From an uncultured Pseudoxanthomonas sp. (lineage in GTDB: Bacteria; Pseudomonadota; Gammaproteobacteria; Xanthomonadales; Xanthomonadaceae), in NCBI GenBank assembly GCA_937975725.1, contig CALJUL010000042.1, forward strand, positions 1 to 64,000: 64,000 nt of DNA, given 5' to 3'. A program made the translations under genes and the position numbers. Every line of letters begins with the position of its first letter. Position 1 is the stretch's first letter. Of this stretch, positions 27,570 through 36,354 are shown piece after piece. The notes beneath the pieces were generated by a model that did not search any database, had not been told where the DNA came from, and saw only the letters and a program-made list of their open reading frames with translations.

Positions 27570-28163
27570 TCAAGGCATCTCGCTGCGGCCGCCGAAGGCG
27601 TGCGCCAGCGTGCCGCGGTCCACGTATTCCAGTTCGCCGCCCAGCGGCACGCCGTGGGCGAGCCGGCTGGGGCGCACGCCGTGCTGGCGTGCGAGCTGCG
27701 CCAGATAGTGCGCGGTGGCCTCGCCTTCCACGGTGGGATTGGTGGCGATGATCAGCTCGGTCACCTCGCCCTCGCCCAGTCGCGCCGCGAGCTGGTCCAG
27801 CCCGAGTTCGCGCGGGCCGATGCCGTCCAGCGGCGACAGCCGCCCCTGCAATACGAAATAGACGCCGCGGTAGCCGGTGGCCTGCTCGATCGCCAGCCGG
27901 TCCGACGGCGATTCCACCGCGCATAGCTGGTGCCGGTCGCGGCTGGCGCTGGCGCAGATCGCGCAGGTGTCCGATTCGGTGAAGTCGCGGCACTGGCGGC
28001 AATGGCCGACCCGCTCCAGCGCCTCGGCCAGCACGCCGGCCAGGCGCTTGCCGCCCTCCCGCTCGCGGTCCAGCAGGTGGTAGGCCATGCGCTGCGCGGT
28101 CTTCTGCCCGACCCCAGGCAGCACGCGCAGCGATTCGATCAGTTGTTCGAGCAGGGTGGACAT
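27570..28163 (-). CDS. recR: Recombination mediator protein RecR
   Basis: A 197-aa RecFOR component for gap repair. It has an HhH segment (LRVLPGVGQKTAQRMAYHLL), a Cys4 zinc finger (CRQC...CAIC, about 57-75) and a Toprim domain with ELIIATNPTVEGEATA. It sits downstream of ybaB and dnaX in the standard order. Confidence 0.96.
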   Translation of the reverse strand: MSTLLEQLIESLRVLPGVGQKTAQRMAYHLLDREREGGKRLAGVLAEALERVGHCRQCRDFTESDTCAICASASRDRHQLCAVESPSDRLAIEQATGYRGVYFVLQGRLSPLDGIGPRELGLDQLAARLGEGEVTELIIATNPTVEGEATAHYLAQLARQHGVRPSRLAHGVPLGGELEYVDRGTLAHAFGGRSEMP

Positions 28164-28276
28164 GCGGGCGCCGGGGATTCGTCAGCGGAGACGCGGGATG
28201 CGCAGACGCGGGCATCGCCGGCCGGCCTTGCGTCCGGCCGCGGCGGCTCCCTCTTCCCTCTCCCGCATCCCGGCCT

Positions 28277-28597
28277 TCAGAACGGCAGCTTCATGCCCGC
28301 CGGCAGCGGCATGCCGGCGGTGGCCGCGCCCATGCGCGCCTTGGATTCGGCGTCGACCTTGTTGGAAGCGTCGTTGAAGGCGGCGGCGATCAGGTCCTCC
28401 AGCATCTCGGCGTCGGACAGCACCGACGGGTCGATGCGCACCTTGCGGCATTCCTTGGCGCCGGTCAGGGTCACGCTGACCATGCCGCCGCCGGCGTTGC
28501 CGGTCACTTCCAGCTTGGCGAGTTCTTCCTGGGCGCGCTGCAGGTTCTCCTGCATCTTCTGCGCCTGCTGCATCAGTTGGGCGATGTTTCCACGCAT
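28277..28597 (-). CDS. ybaB: YbaB/EbfC nucleoid-associated protein
   Basis: A 106-aa DNA-binding protein with the long N-terminal helix GNIAQLMQQAQKMQENLQRA and the VTLTGAKECRKVRIDPS core. It lies between dnaX and recR, as is typical. Confidence 0.94.
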   Translation of the reverse strand: MRGNIAQLMQQAQKMQENLQRAQEELAKLEVTGNAGGGMVSVTLTGAKECRKVRIDPSVLSDAEMLEDLIAAAFNDASNKVDAESKARMGAATAGMPLPAGMKLPF

Positions 28598-28604
28598 GTC
28601 ACGA

Positions 28605-30401
28605 TCACTCTTCGTAAGGACGGATGGAATCCGGGACGACCCGTGCGCCGTGCTGGTGGATCAGGCGCTGCACGTCCGGATGGTTCATGAAGGTCTCCTC
28701 GGCCGCGCTCTGGCGCTCGCCGCGCTGGCGCTGGCTGCGCTCCTTCAGCGTTTCGCCTTCGCCGGCCACGGCGACGAAGGCCAGCCTGGGCGCTAGGCCG
28801 TAGCGCGCGGCGATGGCCTCGGACAGTTCGCGCTCGGCGCGCTCGGAGCGCAGGTAGTCGAAGCCGTTCTCCAGCGCCAGCCGGAGCACGCCGTTGGCGT
28901 AGCCGGCGAAGGAGGCGTTCTCGACCAGTTGCTTGCCGACGCCCTTCAGACCGCTGCTGGCGGCGAAGTGCAGCCAGGTCTCGGCATCGGTGATGCCGAT
29001 GTCGGCCGGCATGAAGGAAGTGGCGGCCGGCGGCGCGCTGGCGGCCTCGGGGGCCGGCGGCGGCTCGGGTTCGGCGAGAACCGGCGCCGGAGTCGGCGCA
29101 GCCGGCTGCGGCGGCTGTGGTTGTTGCTGCGGCGGTTGTTGCGACGGACGGGCTTGCGACGACTGCGCCTGCGGTGGCGATGGCTGCGGCGGTTGCGGCT
29201 GCGCCTGGACGGCCACCGCCGGCGGTTCGGCCTGGCGGGAAGTCTCCATCGCCGCGGCTGGCGCGGCCGCCGATGTTGCCGCCGATGCCGCGGAACGGCC
29301 TTCGCCGCGCATTTCGCCCGCCTGCGCGGGCCGGAACGCCAGCATGCGCAGCACGCTCATCTCGAAACCGGCGCGCCCGCTCGGGGCCAGGTGCAGATCG
29401 CGGCGGCCGTTGAGGGCCATCTGGTACCAAAGCTGCACCACTTCCGGGCGCAACTGCCGGGCGAAGTCGTCCACCGCCACGCCATCGGACTCGACCGAGG
29501 CCGATGGCACCAACTGGCGCACCTGGATGCGGTGCAGCGCTTCGGCCAGCGCGTCCAGTACCCCGCTCCAGTCGGGCGAGAAATCGGCCAGCGCCGCGAC
29601 CACCTCCAGCAGCGATTCGCCGTCGCCACGCGCCAGCGCGTCGAGCATCACCCCTACCTGGGTGCGGTCCACCGTGCCCAGCATAGTGCGCACGCCGTCC
29701 TCGCACAGCGCGCCGCCAGCGTAGGCGATGGCCTGGTCCAGCAGCGACAGGCCGTCGCGCAGACTGCCGTCGGCGGCCCGGGCGATCTGGCGGATCGCGC
29801 CTTCGTCGGCCTCGATGCCCTCGGCGCCGAGGATCCGGCCGATCTGGCCGGCGATCTGCGGCTCTTCCAGCCGCTTCAGGTTGAACTGCAGGCAGCGCGA
29901 CAGCACGGTGACCGGCAGCTTCTGCGGGTCGGTGGTGGCCAGCAGGAACTTCACGTGCTCCGGCGGCTCCTCCAGCGTCTTCAGCAGCGCGTTGAACGCC
30001 GCCTTGGACAGCATGTGCACTTCGTCGATCAGGTAGACCTTGAAGTTGCCGCGCGAAGGCATGTACTGCGCGTTCTCGATCACCTCGCGCACGTCGTCCA
30101 CGCCGGTGTTGGAGGCCGCGTCGATCTCCAGCAGGTCGATGTAGCGGCCGGCGTCGATGTCCAGGCAGGCCGCGCACTGGCCGCAGGGATCGGCGCTGGT
30201 GCCCTTCTCGCAGTTCAGCGACTTGGCGAAGATGCGGGCGATGGTGGTCTTGCCCACGCCGCGCGTGCCGGTGAACAGGAAGGCGTGGTGGACGCGGCCA
30301 CTATCCAGGGCGTTGGTCAGCGCGCGGACCACGTGCTCCTGGCCCACCAGTTCGGCGAAACGCTTGGGGCGCCACTTGCGGGCGAGGACGAGGTAGGACA
30401 T
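28605..30401 (-). CDS. dnaX: DNA polymerase III tau/gamma subunit
   Basis: Clamp-loader ATPase, 598 aa. Walker A is GTRGVGKT (about 45-52). The zinc module has cysteines in CEKGTSADPCGQCAAC, and the sensor region includes LSKAAFNALLKTLEEPPEHV. A Pro/Gln-rich linker (about 370-480) leads to the C-terminal tau domain. No clear A-rich slippery heptamer was seen, so a separate gamma product is not predicted. The ATG is at 30401. Confidence 0.95.
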   Translation of the reverse strand: MSYLVLARKWRPKRFAELVGQEHVVRALTNALDSGRVHHAFLFTGTRGVGKTTIARIFAKSLNCEKGTSADPCGQCAACLDIDAGRYIDLLEIDAASNTGVDDVREVIENAQYMPSRGNFKVYLIDEVHMLSKAAFNALLKTLEEPPEHVKFLLATTDPQKLPVTVLSRCLQFNLKRLEEPQIAGQIGRILGAEGIEADEGAIRQIARAADGSLRDGLSLLDQAIAYAGGALCEDGVRTMLGTVDRTQVGVMLDALARGDGESLLEVVAALADFSPDWSGVLDALAEALHRIQVRQLVPSASVESDGVAVDDFARQLRPEVVQLWYQMALNGRRDLHLAPSGRAGFEMSVLRMLAFRPAQAGEMRGEGRSAASAATSAAAPAAAMETSRQAEPPAVAVQAQPQPPQPSPPQAQSSQARPSQQPPQQQPQPPQPAAPTPAPVLAEPEPPPAPEAASAPPAATSFMPADIGITDAETWLHFAASSGLKGVGKQLVENASFAGYANGVLRLALENGFDYLRSERAERELSEAIAARYGLAPRLAFVAVAGEGETLKERSQRQRGERQSAAEETFMNHPDVQRLIHQHGARVVPDSIRPYEE

Positions 30402-30463
30402 GCCGCCATTGTGCCACGCCGGCCAAGCCCGACCCGGCCACATGGCGCCCGGCGCGCGTTTAC

Positions 30464-30492
30464 TTGTCGCCCGCCCCGCCGGAGGCTAGAAT
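30464..30492 (+). promoter_or_regulatory. Likely sigma-70 promoter for tRNA-Ser
   Basis: TTGTCG (30464-30469) and TAGAAT (30487-30492) are 17 nt apart, and the tRNA begins about 40 nt downstream. The promoter is predicted by sequence only. Confidence 0.55.
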
Positions 30493-30533
30493 TCACGCCC
30501 CTGAAAGCGGCCGCAAGTCCGGGTTCAGGTCCC

Positions 30534-30626
30534 GGAGAGGTGTCCGAGTGGTTGAAGGAGCACGCCTGGAAAGTGTGTAAGCGTCTAAACCGCGCTTCGG
30601 GGGTTCGAATCCCCCTCTCTCCGCCA
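30534..30626 (+). tRNA. tRNA-Ser (anticodon GGA)
   Basis: A 93-nt type II tRNA. The acceptor stem GGAGAGG pairs with CCTCTCC before the encoded GCCA end. The anticodon loop CTGGAAA lies between CACGC and GTGTG and gives anticodon GGA, which reads UCC/UCU. A long variable arm and a TTCGAAT T-loop are present. Its 3' end is the integration site of the element that follows. Confidence 0.96.
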
Positions 30627-30627
30627 G
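30614..30627 (+). repeat. attL: left direct repeat of the integrated element
   Basis: The 14-bp CCTCTCTCCGCCAG lies inside and just past the tRNA-Ser 3' end. The identical copy is at 50016-50029. Insertion leaves the tRNA intact. Confidence 0.85.
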
Positions 30628-30632
30628 TTCAT

Positions 30633-30662
30633 AAGCCGTTGATTCGTCAACGGCTTTTTTAT
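30633..30662 (+). terminator. Rho-independent terminator after tRNA-Ser
   Basis: AAGCCGTTGA pairs with TCAACGGCTT around a TTCG loop, followed by a run of T. It lies just inside the element and would end tRNA transcription before the integrase gene. Confidence 0.85.
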
Positions 30663-30704
30663 TGAATCTGGGGGTGCGCAGGATGCAGTTCGGAACACAT
30701 TTCC

Positions 30705-32219
30705 ATGCGCATCCCTCATCACCTAGTTCGATCCTCGTCCGGCCTCTGGTCCTTCCGTCAACGGGTCCCCACCGACCTGCATGACCTGCTTGGCCAACGC
30801 ACTCTCAAGCGCACCCTTCGCACCTACGCCCTGCCCGAAGCCAGGCTACGCGCCTTGGTGCTGGCGTCCCGCTATGCTCAGGCCTTCGACGCACTGAGAG
30901 TGAGGGGCCGGCATATGGACAAGCTCGGCAAGAAGGAAGCCGACGAGCTGATCGCTCGTCTGACGCAGACCGAAGGCCTCAAGGATCTAACGCTTCATCG
31001 GACCCGTGCCCCGGACGGAACGGTCAGCGAGCGATGGCAGATCGACACGGACGAAGATTTGCGCCTCTTCCGACAGGCTCAACGCGAATCCGACGACCCG
31101 CTCTTAGATGCGGTCAACTCGCCCTTGTCGCCCCGTGACTTCGCCGCAGCCCGTGCCCAAATCACTCCCATCACCCTAGAGGACGCCCGAGACGGGTGGT
31201 TGGCCAGTCTGAAAGGCAGCACTCTGCCCAAGACCCTCGTCATCAAAAAGACAGCGGCAGAGGCCCTGGTCCGATATCTGGGGGGCGAGACCCAACTGCG
31301 CACCGTGACCCGCACGGATCTGGCTAAGTGGTATCAGCACATGCGGGATGAGGGGGCGTCGACCCCTACCCTCACGAACAAGCAATCCTATGTGGGGGGG
31401 AAAGGGGGACTCTTCGATTGGGCCATGGCCTCCGGTTACTACCCCCGCGGCGACAACCCCGGCGCAGGCCATGTTTCCTACTCAACCCGGGAGAAGCGGG
31501 CTCGGCGCAAATTCGGCTTTAAAGCCTATGACCCGTCCCAGATCCAAGCCCTGTTTGCACCAGCGGCGTTCGAGGCCTTGGCTCTGTCGGCCAGATGGGC
31601 GGCCATCATCGGGCTCTACACGGGCGCAAGGGCCTCGGAGGTCGGCCAACTCCTGGCCACCGACGTCACTAAAGATGACGGCGTGCTCTGCGTCCGCATC
31701 TCGGATGAGGGCGAGCACCAGAAAGTGAAAACGGAAGTCAGTCTTCGCTCCGTGCCCGTGCATCCGGACTTGCTGGCACTAGGTTTCGGGGATTGGATCG
31801 ATAGCCTTCGATCGGCTGGCGCCGAGCGATTGTTCCCCGCTGCCAAGGCAAATGCGAAAAATGGGCAGGGGAACTGGATCACGAAGTCATTTAGCCGCCA
31901 CCTGGAACACGTGGGAAAGAACTGGCCCGCAGGCAAGCGGGGGTTTCACTCGTTGAGGAAGACCGTCATTCAATCCCTTCAAGGCGCTGGCGTGCCATCA
32001 GAACTGCGCGCCTAACTGGTAGGACACGAGCTTGATGATGAACACCACTCCACATACAGCCGAGACTTCACCGTGCGGGAAAAGCTTCATGGGCTCGGTC
32101 CCACTACTCCGGGACTTGCCGCGCTTGATTTCGGATTGAACCTGCCTGCGCTCGCTCAACTGCTACTCGATACCGCTCCGAGTCCGCGTGCTGGACGCAA
32201 GCGCTTGGTAAATAAATGA
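30705..32219 (+). pseudogene. Tyrosine integrase interrupted by an in-frame stop
   Basis: Site-specific recombinase beside attL. The open part codes 436 aa: an N-terminal region starting MRIPHHLVRSS, a core-binding domain near 155-260, and a catalytic domain with R309 (TGARASEV) and H415-x-x-R418 (FHSLRKT). A TAA at 32013-32015 stops it. The same frame then continues from 32016 to the TGA at 32217-32219 with LVGHELDDEHHSTYSRDF, which contains the missing second histidine and nucleophilic tyrosine (would-be H441 and Y451). A single CAA-to-TAA change would explain this. The truncated product should be inactive unless the stop is read through. Confidence 0.88.
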
Positions 32220-32325
32220 ACCATCAGGCTAAATAGAAGAAGTGTGAATAAGTTCCGGAGTATTAACTTGCGCAAATCGTAAATGCTGTTTGGCTACGAG
32301 TCCCTCCCCTGCAGCAGGACTGCCC

Positions 32326-32652
32326 ATGCCCGACGCACAAATCCGCATCGCCGCTCAACTCTTGAGTGGAAGCCTCCATCGAGTGAGAAGCCTTAGCGCT
32401 GACGAGCGAACGGAAGATCTTCGGCTCGCGCTTGAACTCGCAGAGGAGCTTCTTCGGCAACGCGGACACGGTGTCCCGACTTTTGAGAACTCACCGCCCA
32501 CGTCCGATCTCCATCCCACGGTCACAGCAACGAAAGAGCGCCTCATCGAACGCGAGCCGCTTGCTCCCCTAGACACGCTCCTCGCCAATCGGCGTGGGCG
32601 AGCGCTGGAGCCTGCTGAGAAGCCGAACCGGAAAGGACCTACGGTCCACTGA
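32326..32652 (+). CDS. Small hypothetical protein of the element
   Basis: A 108-aa soluble protein starting MPDAQIRIAAQLL. The N-terminal half is helical (DERTEDLRLALELAEELLRQRG) and the C-terminal half is polar and basic. No family was recognised. The ATG at 32326 has a weak GCAGGA site; a TTG at 32290 would add 12 residues. A strong terminator follows, supporting a transcription unit. Confidence 0.5.
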   Translation: MPDAQIRIAAQLLSGSLHRVRSLSADERTEDLRLALELAEELLRQRGHGVPTFENSPPTSDLHPTVTATKERLIEREPLAPLDTLLANRRGRALEPAEKPNRKGPTVH

Positions 32653-32676
32653 GGTCGCTGCGCCCTTGTCCATAAG

Positions 32677-32704
32677 AACGCCCCGCTTAGCGGGGCGTTA
32701 TCGT
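32677..32704 (+). terminator. Terminator between the hypothetical and relaxase genes
   Basis: AACGCCCCGC and GCGGGGCGTT form a near-perfect stem with a TTA-like loop, followed by ATCGTTTT. The convergent relaxase gene ends at 32706, so it may serve both directions. Confidence 0.8.
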
Positions 32705-32705
32705 T

Positions 32706-34274
32706 TTAATGCAGACGAGGCGAACGGGGTGGCTGCGTCTTCTGGCTCGCCTTGAGCTTGGACGCGTCGACGGGTCCGAAAGCAGGCGCGAGGGCATCGG
32801 ACTCGATGGGATAGCTTTTGAGCATCTGTCCGCTCCAGTCCTCAACCGCCTCTACAGCGCTCACCAGCCGTTGTTCGCATGCGGCAGCGGCCCCGGATGA
32901 CAGGGCCTCCCTGGCGACTTTCAACGCGGCCAGGCGCTGTTCGATCGCGGCCAGCCGCCGGCCTCGCCGCCTCGCCCATTCCTTCTCAGTCCCGTCGCTC
33001 GGCTTGGGGTTGTTCTCCACGAACTCCTCGAGCGCGTGCTCTGCGCGGTGGAGCAGCTTGAGCGCGTGCCGCTCGGCCAACAGCCGCCGCTTCCACTCCG
33101 TGGCCCATCGGCGAAGCGACTTGAGCCGCTTGACCAACTCGCGCAGGTCAGTGCGCAGGCACGAATGATCGGCAAAGGCAGCAAGGCGGCTGGCGCGTTC
33201 CTCGAGGAAACGACGGGTGTTCTTTAGCACATCGATGACCGTTGCCAATGCGTCATCAAGCCACAGGTGGAGCGCCTCACCGAATAGGTCACGTGCCGAA
33301 GGACCTGGCGACCGAGGAGGCACGGTGATCTGCCCGACGGTCAGATCGACGATCCCGTGGACTCCGCAGATCCTCCCACCTCCGGGCAGCGTCAAGTCGA
33401 CCCCACGCTGGTTCGCTCTCCGGCGATCGCGGCGAGCTTGCTCTAGACCGTGACCATCCGTCGATGCAATTGCCCTACCCTCCCGCTCGAAGGTCTCCAG
33501 GAGCTTCTCAAGCTGATCGTCGTTCTCTTCTTGGATTATGGCATTGCGTTCGGCGCGCTCCGAGTCTCCTCCTCGGCGGGCCAAGGCCGATGCGTTCTTG
33601 CCGACGTGTTTCGTGGGACGGCGACTCAGAAGCGCGGCGGACACCACGTCGCCTCGGGCCACGGCGGCTGCGGCTTGGGCTTCAAGGCTTCGGTGATCCA
33701 CCTGAATACCTACCTCCGCCGCAGCAAGGTGGGCGTTGGTCACCCGAGCCACCATTTCCCGCACCCATTCGATTTCGGCCCTCCCCGCCGGCCCGCCGTC
33801 TAGTTCTCTGGTCTTGTCCGCCAACCCATCGGCATCGAGTCGGCGGGTGGTGGCGAGGATGTGTAAGTGCCAGTTCAAGCCGCCTTTAGCGCCCGGCGAG
33901 TGGATGCTCGCCTGGGCGGCGAACTGGTAACGGTCGACCAAGGCGCGGGTGAGCTCTGCAGCGAGCGCTGATCGTTGATCGCCGTTGAGTTCGTGCGGCA
34001 GCGCAACTTCGAACTCACGGGCAACGGTCGCGTCTTTGCGCCGCTCTGCGTGCTCGGCTGCACACCAGAGCCGCGCGGGAACCATCGACCAATCCGGGGC
34101 ATCGGTCGGAACAACGCAGCGGGTCTCCACGACCCCACCGCGCCGGCGGTAGTCGTGCCGCAAGCCGGTCTTCTCGTCAACGAGAAGCAGGCCGGCGCGA
34201 TAGGCGGCAGCGGCGACCGACGAATGGCCTTTGGCGCGGCTGAAGGTTTTGACGCGGGCGTGGTAGATGGCCAT
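32706..34274 (-). CDS. mobA: MobA/MobL-family relaxase (MOBQ type)
   Basis: DNA relaxase that nicks oriT and pilots the strand during mobilization, 522 aa. The N-terminal MAIYHARVKTFSRAKGHSSV and AAAYRAG (candidate catalytic Y25) match MobA/MobL. The family core AREFEVALPHEL (about 86-96) follows, then the metal-binding histidines in NWHLHIL (H136, H138) and SIHSPG (H125). The C-terminal part is charged and coiled-coil-like, with no helicase motifs, so no TraA-type fusion. It reads away from the oriT-like site about 100 nt upstream. Confidence 0.88.
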   Translation of the reverse strand: MAIYHARVKTFSRAKGHSSVAAAAYRAGLLLVDEKTGLRHDYRRRGGVVETRCVVPTDAPDWSMVPARLWCAAEHAERRKDATVAREFEVALPHELNGDQRSALAAELTRALVDRYQFAAQASIHSPGAKGGLNWHLHILATTRRLDADGLADKTRELDGGPAGRAEIEWVREMVARVTNAHLAAAEVGIQVDHRSLEAQAAAAVARGDVVSAALLSRRPTKHVGKNASALARRGGDSERAERNAIIQEENDDQLEKLLETFEREGRAIASTDGHGLEQARRDRRRANQRGVDLTLPGGGRICGVHGIVDLTVGQITVPPRSPGPSARDLFGEALHLWLDDALATVIDVLKNTRRFLEERASRLAAFADHSCLRTDLRELVKRLKSLRRWATEWKRRLLAERHALKLLHRAEHALEEFVENNPKPSDGTEKEWARRRGRRLAAIEQRLAALKVAREALSSGAAAACEQRLVSAVEAVEDWSGQMLKSYPIESDALAPAFGPVDASKLKASQKTQPPRSPRLH

Positions 34275-34370
34275 TGGAGCTCCTGCTTGTGCTCCGCTCT
34301 TTATGCCGTGGCTTTCTGCTTTGGCAAGCGCGAAAAGCGGTTGGGGTCCAAGGGGCGAAGCCCTTTGCGC

Positions 34371-34400
34371 ACGCGTCCGTCAGGACGCCTAAGTGCGCTA
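34371..34400. other. oriT: Probable oriT: inverted repeat plus nic-like sequence
   Basis: GCGTCC (34373-34378) and GGACGC (34383-34388) form a perfect 6-bp inverted repeat with a GTCA loop. CTAAGTGCGC follows immediately (34389-34398). A short inverted repeat next to TAAGTGCGC resembles the RSF1010/pSC101-type nic region, recalled as TAARTGCGCCCT. Its position between the divergent relaxase and MobC-like genes fits. The nic base cannot be assigned without experiment. Confidence 0.7.
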
Positions 34401-34529
34401 TTCGCATTTCTCCTTTGCGCCGGATTTCAGGGAAAAGTTGCAATCGCGCAATTGCAGCACCGCTATAGCAGATGGCTTGACGGACGCAAAAACCTTGCTT
34501 GACTGAGGGCACCTTAGATGGAGAAAAAT

Positions 34530-34796
34530 ATGACTTCGACGAATCACTATCGCGATCAAATTCAACGCGCCACCAGCCGCTTGGCACAGCTTCAGGCGAG
34601 GGAGTTCCTTGACCGCCAACGGCAAGAAGCCAAGGAAAAAGAAATCAAGCGACGCGACGAAGCTAGGCGAAGGCGCGAGGTGGCGGAACTGGTCTTCTTG
34701 GCTTGCGCCCAAGACCTTCCAGACGATGAGATCGTCATTGCGCTGCGAAGGCACAAGGACGCCCTGGAAGAAGAGCGGCATTCTGGGATCTGCTGA
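34530..34796 (+). CDS. MobC-like mobilization accessory protein
   Basis: An 88-aa, highly charged, helical protein (about 20-60 is Gln/Glu/Lys/Arg rich and coiled-coil-like) with a short C-terminal globular part, ELVFLACAQDLPDDEIVIAL. It is divergent from the relaxase across oriT, the place occupied by MobC/TraD-type proteins in MOBQ systems. The ATG at 34530 with a GGAGA site is better than the ATG at 34518. The assignment is by position and style; sequence similarity is only suggestive. Confidence 0.55.
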   Translation: MTSTNHYRDQIQRATSRLAQLQAREFLDRQRQEAKEKEIKRRDEARRRREVAELVFLACAQDLPDDEIVIALRRHKDALEEERHSGIC

Positions 34797-35256
34797 CCAC
34801 GGAAACCGGCGCACTCCATTGAGTTCGTCGCGCGACTACTCTGATCAACGCACGGAACCACGCCCTTACTGTTCCCTTCACCCACGAACTTGCAATGGAC
34901 CTTTTTTGCGCGCGCCAAGAAAACTTGTCAGACACCAAACTTTCGGTGAACTAGCAGCCCGCTCTAACAGGGCACGGGCTGCGCCTCCCGTCTGTTGTCG
35001 CCCCCCCAAGAAACCGCTTTCAAACTGCACCTACGATACTGCCCTCTTGCGACAGAGGACGCACTAGCCGAAGCTATGCCAGGGCAGGCCAGTTTGATAT
35101 TCACGCAGAAAGTGCTTCCGTCCGATCACGAGCATGTTGGCGGTCGCATGGTGGTTGAAGCCGACTGTATCCGAAATAGTTTCGACGATTAATACGCTAC
35201 AGATGCACCGTTAGACCTTCACCTGCGATGGGTATAGAACCCCAAGGAGTGATCGT
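34797..35256. other. Intergenic region with a hairpin, no convincing gene
   Basis: About 460 nt. GCAGCCCG (34954-34961) pairs with CGGGCTGC (34975-34982) but lacks a T-run. A 65-codon frame at 34995-35192 has no family match or ribosome site. The end near 35257 holds the AAGGAG site of the next gene. Confidence 0.45.
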
Positions 35257-36354
35257 ATGACCTGCGAGATAGTGAATGTCGGAAAGAGGCGAGACGGGGG
35301 CAACCGCTTCTGGTGTCTATCCCATCATGCAAACGCGACCGCGAAGTATGGCGTGGCCGCAGCCCAGTGCGTCGCGGCACAAGACGAGCCGATATCGGAA
35401 AGTGAGTCTCTTGATCTTGAGGTAGAGCTCTACAAGGGTGGAATAGCCCTCTGGGGATCAGTCCCCGCGTCATACGACACCACTACTTTGCCCACCGACA
35501 GGGGTATACATGTCCACGCCCGGCGGATGGGTCGAGACTCAGTCAAGGATATCGACAAGACCTATCGAAGACTAAGAATCCCATTTACAGCAGATCTTCT
35601 GTCCTCGGACTGGTTTGTAGTCGATGAGATCGACGCGATCAATTACATGGTTTCTGGGGTCTTTGGCTTCGGAACTATCAGCGTCAGATGCACTCATTGC
35701 GGCTTCCCTCATCTCGACCGCGATTGGTTTGCCGTCCACCCTCACAAGAAGCATCAGTGCCATGGATGTGGCCGACAGTTCTCAGACTCGGAGATCGCGA
35801 TAGGGAACCCACTATCACAGTTGAGGAGCCACCTAGAGCCCGGCACTCGGTCCCAGGTAACGGCCCCTAGAACTATAAGAATATGCCAACAGGAATACCC
35901 AGGAGGAATACAAATCTGGGGATCGAATCCCGCGATTCTCTGGACATCAACAGCCCCTGAAGAAACCGGGATACATCTGCACGCGCTAAGCGAGGAAGGC
36001 GAAGAGTGTCCTGCTGTGGACGACACGTATGAATCTGTCGTGATAGATGACATCGAGCTTGATGCCGAACAAGTGCGCTACTACATGGCACAAACAGCAC
36101 TGCCCCACATCGAAGGGAGAGTCGTGGCCTTATCGTGTCCGAAGTGCAAACAGCCTCACTTCGATACGGGAAAATGGGCCTACACGCCCCACATAGACCA
36201 CGAGTGCCACTTCTGCGGAACCATCTTCCAGAATCCAACGCAGATCAAGAAGACGATCTCGAACCCATTTATGGAGACGCGCGCCCGTCTTTCCAGACGC
36301 ACGGATCGAATTCTCCGCGAAGACAAGTTAGGGTTGCGTCCAGAAACCATCTAG
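35257..36354 (+). CDS. Unrecognised protein with a tandemly duplicated zinc-ribbon unit
   Basis: A 365-aa protein of unknown function. Two copies of a unit of about 120 residues are visible (about 55-175 and 208-325). Each begins with GGIxxWGS, continues through TGIHxHA/RGIHVHA and ends in a CxxC...CxxC zinc ribbon (C145/C148/C168/C171 and C294/C297/C317/C320). A different Cys/His patch lies at the N-terminus (C3, C20, H23, H24). There is no signal or membrane segment. AAGGAG seven nt before the ATG supports the start. Its 3' end overlaps the convergent PIN gene by 27 nt. Nucleic-acid binding is possible but only inferred. Confidence 0.8.
   Translation: MTCEIVNVGKRRDGGNRFWCLSHHANATAKYGVAAAQCVAAQDEPISESESLDLEVELYKGGIALWGSVPASYDTTTLPTDRGIHVHARRMGRDSVKDIDKTYRRLRIPFTADLLSSDWFVVDEIDAINYMVSGVFGFGTISVRCTHCGFPHLDRDWFAVHPHKKHQCHGCGRQFSDSEIAIGNPLSQLRSHLEPGTRSQVTAPRTIRICQQEYPGGIQIWGSNPAILWTSTAPEETGIHLHALSEEGEECPAVDDTYESVVIDDIELDAEQVRYYMAQTALPHIEGRVVALSCPKCKQPHFDTGKWAYTPHIDHECHFCGTIFQNPTQIKKTISNPFMETRARLSRRTDRILREDKLGLRPETI

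Noticed and set aside
28605..30401. Programmed frameshift in dnaX to make gamma
   Set aside because: No A-rich slippery heptamer followed by a hairpin was seen in the expected region.
34995..35192. A 65-codon plus-strand frame
   Set aside because: No ribosome site, no recognisable family and no coupling to a neighbour.
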